From Streptomyces kaniharaensis (GTDB taxonomy: Bacteria > Actinomycetota > Actinomycetes > Streptomycetales > Streptomycetaceae), in the NCBI RefSeq assembly GCF_009569385.1, contig NZ_WBOF01000001.1, positions 4,689,501 through 4,753,500 of the forward strand: a stretch of 64,000 bases of DNA, in the 5' to 3' direction. Under the pieces are notes generated by a model. The model was not told where the DNA came from. It saw nothing but the letters and a program-made list of their open reading frames with translations, and ran no database searches. This document shows, in pieces, positions 45,644 to 54,103 of this stretch. Each line of letters starts with the position of its first letter. Position 1 is the stretch's first letter. Both the position numbers and the translations under genes were made by a program.

Positions 45644-47380
45644 GTGAGCACTACCCCGTTGTTCTTGTCACCCGAGGATTCTCGTGCCAGCCTCATCCAG
45701 GTTGATAAGGCTCTGGAATCCATGCGCGATGCCGGCTTTGACCTGACTGCAGCCGCTGGCGAGCCCCTGGACAACTCGATCGAGGCTGACGCCACGATCC
45801 TGCGCGTGATGCCGGTGTACTCGCAGGACCGGAAGTCGATCGACGAGATTATCTTTGCTGACAACGGAACGGGCATTGACCCGGCGGTCCTTCACCACAT
45901 CCTGTCCATGGGCTACAGCACTCGATACGGCCAACGGCAAGGGCTGGGTCGCTTCGGAGTTGGTCTGAAGCTTGCTGCGCTGAGCCTGGGCGAGCGCCTA
46001 GACGTGTACTCCAAGCGGGCGGACGATCCCCGCATCTACCACAGCTATATCGACCTCCATGACATTCAGGCGGGCAAGCAGCTGTACACAGCGACAACGA
46101 TCGCTGAGGACTGGCCCAAGCACGCGCGAGACCTGATGTCGGACGAGCGAGGTAACCCGTTTGTCTCTGGGACCGTCGTGATCTTCGGGAAGATCGACCG
46201 CTTGAAGGGCGGTGGCCGCTACGGAACATCGCTCCAGGAGAAGGTCAGCGACCTACGCAAATTCATCGCGCGGGCCTACCGCAAGTTCATTGACACTGGC
46301 CGGACGTTCGAGCTCGAGGGCAAGGTCGTGACCTTGCACGACCCCCTGTTCCTCATGGACAACCCACGGATCATCAGCCACTACAAGCCGCGTGACGTAC
46401 GGGGCACGGTGGTGGAAGAGTCCGACTTGCTTGTCGACGGACACAAGGTCCACGTGACGGTCACGCTGGTTCCCGAGGAGTTCCGCTACTTTCGCGGTGC
46501 CGGCGGTGAGCACGACATGGATGGGCGCGACATCCGCGAGTTCCAGATCAATGACGAAAACGCTGGCAAGCTCAGCATCCTGCGCAACGGACGCGAGATC
46601 TACTACGACCTCGTCCCGAAGCTCCTGCCCGGTGGGCGGACCGACAAGGTCAACCGCTACATAGGGATCGAGGTCAGCTTCCCTGCTGAGCTCGACGACT
46701 TCTTCCAGGTCAGGCACGTCAAGCGCGGAGCGGAGCCGGTCAGCAAGCTGCGCGAGGAACTGCGACTGTGGCTAGTCCGGCCGGTGCGCAAGGCCCGCGC
46801 AGACATCAAGGCGTTCTGGAACTACCAGGACACCAGGAAGAAGATCGAGCAGGGCGCGCATGCAGACAGCATGGACACAGCAGCCAACGTCGAGTCGCGA
46901 TTCCCCAAGGGCGTCGCCGGCCGCCGTGTCACGCTCGAGAACGAGCAGCGGATCAAGGATCAGACGATCGAGGACCTCCGGCTGGATCCGAGTGACCCGG
47001 AGCACCAATCCAAGATCGAGCAGATCCTGCAGCAGATCGACACCAAGCCGGTCACCATGCTGGACGGGGCCTGGCCGGGCAAGGAGCTGATGGAGATCAG
47101 TCACCTGAACGGCAGGTCAGTCACAGTGCTCAACCACCGGCACCCCTTCTTCCGGGACGTCTACGCGCCCATCAAGCGGGTCGCGGACGAGGGTACAGAC
47201 GACATGGCCCCAGAAGACATGATCGATCTCGCTCGAAAGGCCGAAGCTGCAATCGACCTGCTCCTCATGGCCTTCGTCCGGGCAGAGGCGACTCAGACAG
47301 AGCCCGAGATCTTCGATGGTCTGCGGACCCAGTGGGGCATCTTCGCCCAGGAGTATCTGAAGGAGAAGTTCAAAGACTGA
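45644..47380 (+). CDS. GHKL/MORC-like ATPase of the cassette
   Basis: 578 residues from GTG 45644, set by AAAGGA upstream. ATP site: AAGEPLDNSIEADATILRV (N-box E and N), EIIFADNGTGIDPAVLHHIL (DNGTG), then YSTRYGQRQGLGRFGVGLKL (lid with GLGRFGVG). The middle has a transducer-like region (FVSGTVVIFGKIDRLK) and the C-terminal ~200 residues are helical (KIEQILQQIDTKPVTMLDG, LLLMAFVRAEATQTEPEIF). Such ATPases clamp DNA or switch partner nucleases. It is distinct in sequence from the IS-broken GHKL gene at 33-36.7 kb. Likely the switch of the 45-56 kb system. Confidence 0.8.
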   Translation: MSTTPLFLSPEDSRASLIQVDKALESMRDAGFDLTAAAGEPLDNSIEADATILRVMPVYSQDRKSIDEIIFADNGTGIDPAVLHHILSMGYSTRYGQRQGLGRFGVGLKLAALSLGERLDVYSKRADDPRIYHSYIDLHDIQAGKQLYTATTIAEDWPKHARDLMSDERGNPFVSGTVVIFGKIDRLKGGGRYGTSLQEKVSDLRKFIARAYRKFIDTGRTFELEGKVVTLHDPLFLMDNPRIISHYKPRDVRGTVVEESDLLVDGHKVHVTVTLVPEEFRYFRGAGGEHDMDGRDIREFQINDENAGKLSILRNGREIYYDLVPKLLPGGRTDKVNRYIGIEVSFPAELDDFFQVRHVKRGAEPVSKLREELRLWLVRPVRKARADIKAFWNYQDTRKKIEQGAHADSMDTAANVESRFPKGVAGRRVTLENEQRIKDQTIEDLRLDPSDPEHQSKIEQILQQIDTKPVTMLDGAWPGKELMEISHLNGRSVTVLNHRHPFFRDVYAPIKRVADEGTDDMAPEDMIDLARKAEAAIDLLLMAFVRAEATQTEPEIFDGLRTQWGIFAQEYLKEKFKD

Positions 47381-47550
47381 CTCAGGCTCGACCGACTGGA
47401 CCGGGGCTCCTCGGACGGCAGTCGACTTGGGCATAGGCCCCCCACCCACGACAGACGCCTGGCCTGTACCTCAGCGGCGCCGCCAGCACACGCTCCGGGG
47501 ATGTACATCAGCTAGCCAGAACCGCAGCAAGGATCGAGGATTCGCACGCT
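47381..47550. other. Short gap between the GHKL and GIY-YIG genes
   Basis: 170 bp without coding character. No strong hairpin was found, so transcription may continue through. Confidence 0.3.
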
Positions 47551-48270
47551 GTGACAGACGCCCTCTCGCTCATCAATTTCTCGATGCGCGACGTCGATCA
47601 GGCACCCGAGTCGCCGGGGCTCTATGCCTGGTACGTCAGTTTTCGTGCGGGACCGCACGATTGGAAGATCAAGCCTGGCCCCAACGGTGACCAGGCCATC
47701 GAGGGGTTCCTGAACCTCCTGCGCAAGTACGCCGGCTACTACGAGCCGCTCCCGATCGGACTGGCCGGGCGCGGAGCCTACGGAGCCAAGTGGCAGGGCT
47801 CCCTTGAGCTCGACTACCCGCTGCGTGAGCCCCAGGACGAAACTCGGGTTAACGAGGACGACGCCGCGAAGCGGCTGGATATCCTGATGGACTCCTTGGA
47901 CACGGAGGACCGTCGCCGCATCATGGCGACGATCCTCCAGCGGTCGGCACCGGTCTTCTCCGCGCCGCTCTACATAGGGGTCGCGGAGAACTTGCGTCAG
48001 CGCCTCAGCCAGCACCGTCGCGACTACACGAAGAGCTACGACTGGCTCCGTGACCACCCAGAGGACGCCGAAGAGGTTAAGGCACGCGGCAAGTCCTTCG
48101 GCGCTCGAGCAGCCGCACGCAACATCGCGATGGAACACCTCGAGGCGTGGGTCATCGACCTGGCCGACGAAGAAAACGACGAAGTGACTAAGAAGCATCT
48201 GCGGAACACAGCGGAGTCAGCCGAATGGCTGCTGCACAGGCTGTACTCGCCGATTCTGGGAAGGCAGTAG
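47551..48270 (+). CDS. GIY-YIG-like nuclease domain protein
   Basis: 239 residues from GTG 47551. The GIY half is ESPGLYAWYVSFRAG near residue 23. The YIG half comes after a ~110-residue insertion: SAPLYIGVAENLRQRLSQHR with the conserved Arg and a His. AEWLLHRLYSPILGRQ closes the domain with the metal-binding Glu and the usual P-x-x-(N/G) end. GIY-YIG enzymes make single-strand or staggered cuts in DNA. The long insertion is unusual and might give target or partner specificity. It lies six bases before the DGQHR gene. Assignment is by motif, moderate. Confidence 0.6.
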   Translation: MTDALSLINFSMRDVDQAPESPGLYAWYVSFRAGPHDWKIKPGPNGDQAIEGFLNLLRKYAGYYEPLPIGLAGRGAYGAKWQGSLELDYPLREPQDETRVNEDDAAKRLDILMDSLDTEDRRRIMATILQRSAPVFSAPLYIGVAENLRQRLSQHRRDYTKSYDWLRDHPEDAEEVKARGKSFGARAAARNIAMEHLEAWVIDLADEENDEVTKKHLRNTAESAEWLLHRLYSPILGRQ

Positions 48271-48276
48271 AACAAC

Positions 48277-50526
48277 ATGTTCGGCTCAGGCAACACGCTG
48301 ACGTTCCGAGACTATGTGCAGGGCACGTGGGGCAGCTTCACTACCCCCGCCGGTCGCGTGGACTACATCATGACAAAGGCACGTCTGGGAGAGGACTCCG
48401 ACGCGCCCGAGCGGCAGCTCACCAAGAGCCTGGCGCCGGTCCGCGAGGTCATGGAGGCAGGAGACCTGGACTTCAACCAGCTCCTCCAACGCGATCTCGA
48501 CGACCACCGGGTCGCCGTCAAGCTCATCCCATATCTGCTGAAGCCGCAGCAGACCGGCCCTGCGTTCTTCCCCCCGATCGTGGCCGTCCTGCTCCCCTTT
48601 CGGAACCAGCGGCCTTCGTCCTTCGCCAGCCTCGGCGAGCCCACTGTTGAACCCGAGGACGGCGTGGATTGGCAGCAGGAGCGAGCCGGTAATTCCTTCA
48701 AGGTGCAGCGCCTGCTGGACAACAACAAGCGCCTCCACCCGGCCAGTGTCGGCAAGCTCTGGTGGAACAAGATTGAGGCACAGCTGGTCGTGCTCGATGG
48801 CCAGCACCGGGCCATGGCCCTGCTCGCTGTCGAGCGGACTATGACGAATAGCTGGCAGAACTCCGGTGGCGCCCGGTTCCGTTCGTTCTACGAGAGCCAG
48901 GTCAAGCAGGCGCTGCAGGAGGCGCGCCAGGACGCGATCGATCTGGGCAGGGTCGAGGTACCCGTCACGGTTTGCTGGTTCCCGGAGCAGACGGGTGAAG
49001 ATGCGAAGCCGCACGAGGCCGCACGCAAGCTCTTCGTGGACGTCAACAAGGAGGCACGTCCGCCGTCCAAGTCTCGGATCATCCTGCTGTCAGACTCCGA
49101 GTTGAGCAATGTACTCACCCGTAGGATGCTCAACGAGCTGCGTGGTGGAGCGGACGAGTCGTACCTTCCTCTGTACGCGGTTGAGTACGACAACCCGGAG
49201 GTCAACTCCACCAGGCCAGCTCGCTGGTCTGTGCTGACGAACATTCATCTGCTCAAGTCCGCGGTGGATCGCTGTGTCTTCGGGCCGTCCAAGTACCTGA
49301 CCGACGCTGGGCAGAGGTTCGGCCCCGGACGTCCCAAGCAGGTAGAGCTGGACTCGTTTATGCGCGACGAGCAGCTCCGCCTTATCGAGCTGTTTCCGGG
49401 CCAGTTCGAGGACGGCGGCTTCACGTACCACCGTGACGGCATCGGCAATATCAACTTCCCTCTTGGGCAGGTTGATGTCATCAGCGACCGTTTCGCCGAG
49501 ACGTGGGGCCGGGCCATCCTCACTCTGCTTTCGAAAACCGCTCCCTACGCGGCCCACGCGAAGGCCCTAACGCAGTTGAAGGACGCCTGGCATGTCGACG
49601 ACACGCACCTGACCCTGGCACGCGACGCTCTGTTCAGTGGGGTTGGCGTCTTTTGGACGCTGAGGGATAGCTACGAGCACTTCCAGGAGAACAGGGACCG
49701 CGGTGCCAAGGCCGCCAAGTCCGACGTCATAAGGGCGTGGGAGGCGCTCAAGGCGCGTGAAGAAGCCTTCGAGAACTATCGTGTCCAGGCATTCCTCGAC
49801 TCAGGTCGGGCGATCAGCTTGAAGCAGTCCAAGGCCGCCTACGCGGTGTTCAACACGCACGCTTGCCAGCTCGGTCTGGCAATGACACTCGGGTCGCTGT
49901 GGGAGCTCCGCAAGAGCCAGCCCGGTGTCGCGGACCTGAAGGACCTGCCAGCGTTTGCTGACGCCTTGGTAAACGGGTGGAACGCCTACTTCTCGCAGGA
50001 GCAAGGCAAGGCTCGTGACCGCAAGCTGGCCTTCATCAAGGCAGACGGCGTCATCACCCACCCGCTGAACCAGATCGCGAACATGGATACCCCGCAAGCC
50101 GTGTACTTTCGGTACTTCTGGATGCAGGCGCTGAGCACGCCGGTGGCCTGGGAGCACGTGGCCGACTGGTTCAGCGGACGGGACGGCTTCGACCAGATGC
50201 TTCGGGCCGCCCGCGGACTCTACCTGGACTTCTGCGTGGAGCAGCAGACCAAGGCGTTGAAGACCAGTAAGCAGGTTGCTGAGCCCAAGATCGACGAGGA
50301 GGCCCTGAGGACGGCCAGCACCTCGCTCAAGCGGGCTCTGCGCGACTGGTTCTATGTCTCCGACGACGAATACGATCAGTGGTTCGCTTCGCGAGATGTG
50401 AAGCCTGTGACCCAGGAACTTCCCAGTAGCGCTGACGACCTCGACCCCACCACTGACGAGGACTTGGCGGAGGTCACGGATGAGGACGCCCCAGCCACCA
50501 GCGTGAACGATCTGCTTGGCGATTGA
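48277..50526 (+). CDS. Large DGQHR-domain protein (second DndB-family member)
   Basis: 749 residues, twice the size of DndB. FRDYVQGTWGSFTTPAGRV opens, the signature QLVVLDGQHRAMALLAVERT is at ~170-190, and AARKLFVDVNKEARPPSKSR then RIILLSDSELSNVLTRRML parallels the DndB block after the signature. The C-terminal ~350 residues (TLRDSYEHFQENRDRGAKAA; YFRYFWMQALSTPVAWEHV) are helical and have no DndB counterpart. The last ~45 residues are acidic. DGQHR proteins of dnd loci sense or control phosphorothioation. This one may guide the cassette by mark or by sequence. Confidence 0.8.
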   Translation: MFGSGNTLTFRDYVQGTWGSFTTPAGRVDYIMTKARLGEDSDAPERQLTKSLAPVREVMEAGDLDFNQLLQRDLDDHRVAVKLIPYLLKPQQTGPAFFPPIVAVLLPFRNQRPSSFASLGEPTVEPEDGVDWQQERAGNSFKVQRLLDNNKRLHPASVGKLWWNKIEAQLVVLDGQHRAMALLAVERTMTNSWQNSGGARFRSFYESQVKQALQEARQDAIDLGRVEVPVTVCWFPEQTGEDAKPHEAARKLFVDVNKEARPPSKSRIILLSDSELSNVLTRRMLNELRGGADESYLPLYAVEYDNPEVNSTRPARWSVLTNIHLLKSAVDRCVFGPSKYLTDAGQRFGPGRPKQVELDSFMRDEQLRLIELFPGQFEDGGFTYHRDGIGNINFPLGQVDVISDRFAETWGRAILTLLSKTAPYAAHAKALTQLKDAWHVDDTHLTLARDALFSGVGVFWTLRDSYEHFQENRDRGAKAAKSDVIRAWEALKAREEAFENYRVQAFLDSGRAISLKQSKAAYAVFNTHACQLGLAMTLGSLWELRKSQPGVADLKDLPAFADALVNGWNAYFSQEQGKARDRKLAFIKADGVITHPLNQIANMDTPQAVYFRYFWMQALSTPVAWEHVADWFSGRDGFDQMLRAARGLYLDFCVEQQTKALKTSKQVAEPKIDEEALRTASTSLKRALRDWFYVSDDEYDQWFASRDVKPVTQELPSSADDLDPTTDEDLAEVTDEDAPATSVNDLLGD

Positions 50527-50624
50527 CCGAGCGCGAGTGGCTGCGCGGCCTCACGTTCACGCCGCGCGGCCTCTACCTCAAGAAGACATGCGATCCTCTC
50601 GCCGACGCACTTTAGGTCGTTACG

Positions 50625-51737
50625 ATGCCTCCTCTGCCATCCCCGCCTAACAAAGAGCATGCTGCTGAGACAGCCCGCGCGGACTCGCCCCGTCCGAGGA
50701 CTGCCATCCAGAGCCCCGTCAACGTGGCGTCAGCATCGCTGGCGCACCTGGGAACCGAGAGGCAGGGCGACGAGGGGTCTCAACAGCCCTTGTACGGACT
50801 TCTCGACCAACTAGCGGCGGAGATAAGCACGTACGCTCCTACCTCGACCTTGGGCTCACTCTTGCGTAGCAACACCGAGCTGCTACCCGCATCGCTTGGC
50901 ATCCTGCTGAACCAGCTACTCGACGTGACCGTACGCAACGGCGAGTGGGTGGTGTCGGCGAGCCGATCCGAGCCGGCGACGTCCCGACCAGAAGAGCGTC
51001 CTGAACTGGACGATGAGATCTTTGCGATTCTCGCAGGTGCTGCAGGTGGTTTGACGACCACCCAGATCATCGAGCGTCTCCGAACCCCCGCAGAGCTGTC
51101 GGCAGTCCGCGGGATCCTCTTCAGCGCCGATGAGGTGGCGATTGCTGCGGGCGGAGGCTGGGTCTACTCCGCTAAAGAGACGTCGCAGCCGGCTCTGGAT
51201 CCGGATGCGTTGGTACCCGCGCCTGCGGAGCCGGTCATGGAGGATCAGTCTGCGGTCCGTCGCCTCAGCCGGTTTGCAGTGCGAGAGGAAGCGTCTCGGA
51301 TCCTCCAGGAAGCCGACTGTCCTCTGGGGACAGACATGCTCGTGGCGCGGATGGGTGCGGTGGATTCGCGCATGGTCAAGGAGACACTCAGCGTCGACCA
51401 GCGCTTCGTGCGCAGCGACATTGATGCCTGGGCGCTGACGGCATGGGGGATGCGTCCCTACACAACGGTCAAGGAACTCGTCGGCGAGGAGCTGGACAAG
51501 GCCGGTGGCGTCATTGAGGCGTCTCGGCTCGTCGGAATCCTGACCCGCGAATTCTCGATCAAGGAGTCGACTATCCGGCAGGCGATGTCGTCGGCGCCGT
51601 TCTGTGTGAAGGCCGGAGTGGTCCGACGCCTGGCTGACGTTTCTACGGCCAGCGGCCTCCCTGAGCAGCTGGTGATCGAGGACAAGTCGACAGCGGGGCT
51701 GTCGGCAGAGGAACTGATGAGGATGCTGGGGCTCTGA
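50625..51737 (+). CDS. Multi-winged-helix protein of the cassette
   Basis: 370 residues. After a disordered start come repeated winged-helix-like units: PLYGLLDQLAAEISTYAPTS with LGILLNQLLDVTVRNGEWVV; LDDEIFAILAGAAGGLTTTQ with IIERLRTPAELSAVRG; ASRILQEADCPLGTDMLVAR with VDQRFVRSDIDAWALTAWG; and PYTTVKELVGEELDKAGGVI with KESTIRQAMSSAPF. This resembles HARE-HTH or sigma-region-3-like stacks that bind DNA next to nucleases or helicases. TGATGA overlap with the helicase gene. Probably the DNA-recognition partner of the helicase. Function inferred. Confidence 0.65.
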   Translation: MPPLPSPPNKEHAAETARADSPRPRTAIQSPVNVASASLAHLGTERQGDEGSQQPLYGLLDQLAAEISTYAPTSTLGSLLRSNTELLPASLGILLNQLLDVTVRNGEWVVSASRSEPATSRPEERPELDDEIFAILAGAAGGLTTTQIIERLRTPAELSAVRGILFSADEVAIAAGGGWVYSAKETSQPALDPDALVPAPAEPVMEDQSAVRRLSRFAVREEASRILQEADCPLGTDMLVARMGAVDSRMVKETLSVDQRFVRSDIDAWALTAWGMRPYTTVKELVGEELDKAGGVIEASRLVGILTREFSIKESTIRQAMSSAPFCVKAGVVRRLADVSTASGLPEQLVIEDKSTAGLSAEELMRMLGL

Positions 51738-53896
51738 TGAAGAAGGGTCAACTTCCGCTGCGTACAGCGGGCTTGCAGAGCGACTACCGCAGCGATCGCT
51801 GCGACATCGTTGAGGACTTCTACCTTCCGGCTCTCGCGGCTTCCATGTCCTACGACCGGGCGGTGGGCTACTTCACCGCCTCGGTGCTCTCGGTGCTCGG
51901 CCAGGGTTTGGACGAGTTCGCAGCCCGTGGTGGTCGGATACGCATCGTGGCCTCGCCGCAGCTGCGCCACGAGGACGTAGAGCAGATCCGAGGCGGGTAC
52001 GCCTTGCGGACAGTCCTCGAGAAGGCTGCGTTGCGCGACCTCCGGGAGGCGTGCGAAGACCCGCGGGCTGCGAGCGGCCTAGGGAAGCTCGGACTGATGG
52101 TGGCCGACGGGTTGCTCGACCTCAAGCTGGCGTACGTGGCCGCCGCTGGGCGGATAGGCATGTACCACGAGAAGATCGGGATATTCCGCGACGAGCGCGA
52201 CCTGGTCGCCTTCAAGGGCAGCGCGAACGAGACCCTTCCCGGCCTGGTCGGCAACTTCGAGTCCATCGAAGTCTTCCGCAGCTGGCACATCGAGGATGGT
52301 CAGCGGGCCCAACGCATCAGGCGCGACTTCGATGACCTCTGGTCCGACCGGACGCCACTCCTGCGCGTCATTCCCTTCACCGCGGCGATGAAGTTGCTCA
52401 CGGAGGAGTACGCACAGCGGACAGGCAACCAGGCGCACCTGGAGCCGCTGCCCATCGACGGCACGACCATGGTCCTACCTCGACCGGACACCGACGGAAT
52501 GCTCGTCATCCCCGAGGAGCTCGATGTCCGGGACTACCAGAAACAGGCAGTCCAGAGCTGGTTCGACAACGGCTTCCGCGGCATTCTGCGCATGGCGACC
52601 GGCACGGGAAAGACGCTGACGGCTCTGTCGGCAGCAGCACAGTTGTCGAAAGGCCTGCGACGCAAGCAAGCTCAGGCTGCGCTTCTGACGGTCGTGGTCG
52701 TGCCGTTCCAGCATCTGGTTGACCAGTGGTCCACGGACATCGAACGATTCGGTATGACGCCGATCCGAGCCTACGAATCCACGGACTCCTGGTATGGCAA
52801 GGCGGCGTCTCTGCTCGATGCTCTCGCTCTCGGTACCAGCCGTGGTGGGGTACTCGTCACGACCAACGCCACCTTCAGCGGAGATCCCTTCCAAAGCATC
52901 CTCAGGCGCCACCGAGGGCACTTCCTGCTGATCGCCGACGAGGTGCACAACCTCGGGGCCAAGCGGCTTCGAGAGCGTCTGCCCGACTCCGCCACCTATC
53001 GCCTCGGTCTGTCCGCAACCCCGGAACGCTGGTTCGACGACCGCGGTACGGAGGCCCTTCAGGACTACTTCGGCAAGGTCGTCTTCGAGATGGGCATCGG
53101 CGACGCCATTGGGGCCGGCGCCCTGTGCCGCTACACCTACACGCCGGTGGTGGTCGAGCTGGACGGGGAAGAGACCGAGCTGTACGGCGAAGTCACCGAG
53201 AAGATCGCAAAGATGCTCGCCGTTCAAGAATTCAGCGAGGACGGCGACGATGACAGCCCGCTCGGCATGCTGTTGCGCAAGCGCGCCAACATCCTTGGCC
53301 ACGCGCGGGCCAAGCTGCCTGCCCTGCGTGATCAGATGATGAAACGTCGTAGTGAGTGGTTCCAGTTGCTGTACTGCGCGGAGGGCCGACACCCGCTCGC
53401 CGATGGCGAGTACGGAGATCCTCATGAGCCCAGCCAACTCCAGCAGGCCGTCAGGTTGGCTGGCGAGAATCTGCGGATGGCCTCGGCGAGCTACACATCC
53501 GAGACCCCCCGGGAAAAGCGCCGAGAGCTCTTGCGGCGGTTCAGTTCGGGGGACGACCTGCAGGTGCTGCTCTCGATGCGGTGCCTCGATGAGGGTGTGG
53601 ACGTGCCTGCGGCTCGGACTGCCTATCTCCTCGCTAGTTCGTCCAACCCGCGACAGTTCATCCAGCGACGAGGAAGGGTGCTGCGCCGTGCACCGGGCAA
53701 GGAGTACGCGGACATCGTGGACTTCATCGTCATCCCGCCTGAGCAGACGAGTGAGCTGCACCGAGAGACCGAACGACGCCTGGTTGCACGAGAGTTGGCT
53801 CGGGTCACTGAGTTTGCCCGTCTGGCCGAGAACGAGGCTGACACCTTGGACATTCTGCGCCCGTTGCGCCTGCGGTTCGGGCTCCTGGACACCTGA
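51737..53896 (+). CDS. PLD-like nuclease fused to SF2 helicase
   Basis: 719 residues. The N-terminal phospholipase-D-like domain has RIGMYHEKIGIFRDERDLVA then FKGSANETLPGLVGNFES, the HxK...(G)SxN pattern of PLD nucleases. The SF2 motor follows: DVRDYQKQAVQSWFDNGFRG (Q-motif region), MATGTGKTLTALSA (motif I), FLLIADEVHNLGAKRL (DEVH), YRLGLSATPERWFDD (motif III), VLLSMRCLDEGVDVPAART (motif V) and FIQRRGRVLRRAPGKE (motif VI). PLD-helicase fusions cut DNA during translocation in several defence systems. Likely the effector of the cassette. Confidence 0.88.
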   Translation: MKKGQLPLRTAGLQSDYRSDRCDIVEDFYLPALAASMSYDRAVGYFTASVLSVLGQGLDEFAARGGRIRIVASPQLRHEDVEQIRGGYALRTVLEKAALRDLREACEDPRAASGLGKLGLMVADGLLDLKLAYVAAAGRIGMYHEKIGIFRDERDLVAFKGSANETLPGLVGNFESIEVFRSWHIEDGQRAQRIRRDFDDLWSDRTPLLRVIPFTAAMKLLTEEYAQRTGNQAHLEPLPIDGTTMVLPRPDTDGMLVIPEELDVRDYQKQAVQSWFDNGFRGILRMATGTGKTLTALSAAAQLSKGLRRKQAQAALLTVVVVPFQHLVDQWSTDIERFGMTPIRAYESTDSWYGKAASLLDALALGTSRGGVLVTTNATFSGDPFQSILRRHRGHFLLIADEVHNLGAKRLRERLPDSATYRLGLSATPERWFDDRGTEALQDYFGKVVFEMGIGDAIGAGALCRYTYTPVVVELDGEETELYGEVTEKIAKMLAVQEFSEDGDDDSPLGMLLRKRANILGHARAKLPALRDQMMKRRSEWFQLLYCAEGRHPLADGEYGDPHEPSQLQQAVRLAGENLRMASASYTSETPREKRRELLRRFSSGDDLQVLLSMRCLDEGVDVPAARTAYLLASSSNPRQFIQRRGRVLRRAPGKEYADIVDFIVIPPEQTSELHRETERRLVARELARVTEFARLAENEADTLDILRPLRLRFGLLDT

Positions 53897-53938
53897 AGCG
53901 GCCGAGATTTTGATAGGGAAAGTGATCGGGGAGTGAGC

Positions 53939-54103
53939 GTGAGCAACCAAGAGAGCGTTGCCGACATCCTGAACGGGCTCTCGCCCGAGGCCAAAGAACT
54001 GGTTGCGAGAGTCCATCAGCTGGAGAAGGAGAACCTGCACCTGAAGACCTCTAGCCTGCTGACGACGAAGATCGTCGAAGCCGTGAAGGAGCTGGCCAAG
54101 TGA
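53939..54103 (+). CDS. Tiny coiled-coil protein between helicase and SMC-like ATPase
   Basis: 54 residues from GTG 53939 with GGGGA six bases upstream (GTG 53933 adds two). ESVADILNGLSPEAKELVAR then VHQLEKENLHLKTSSLLTTK forms a leucine-rich helix. Stop overlaps the next start (GTGA), so it is translationally coupled to the DndD-like ATPase and probably a small subunit or adaptor of it. It is too short for standard gene calls but has good coding character. Confidence 0.65.
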   Translation: MSNQESVADILNGLSPEAKELVARVHQLEKENLHLKTSSLLTTKIVEAVKELAK

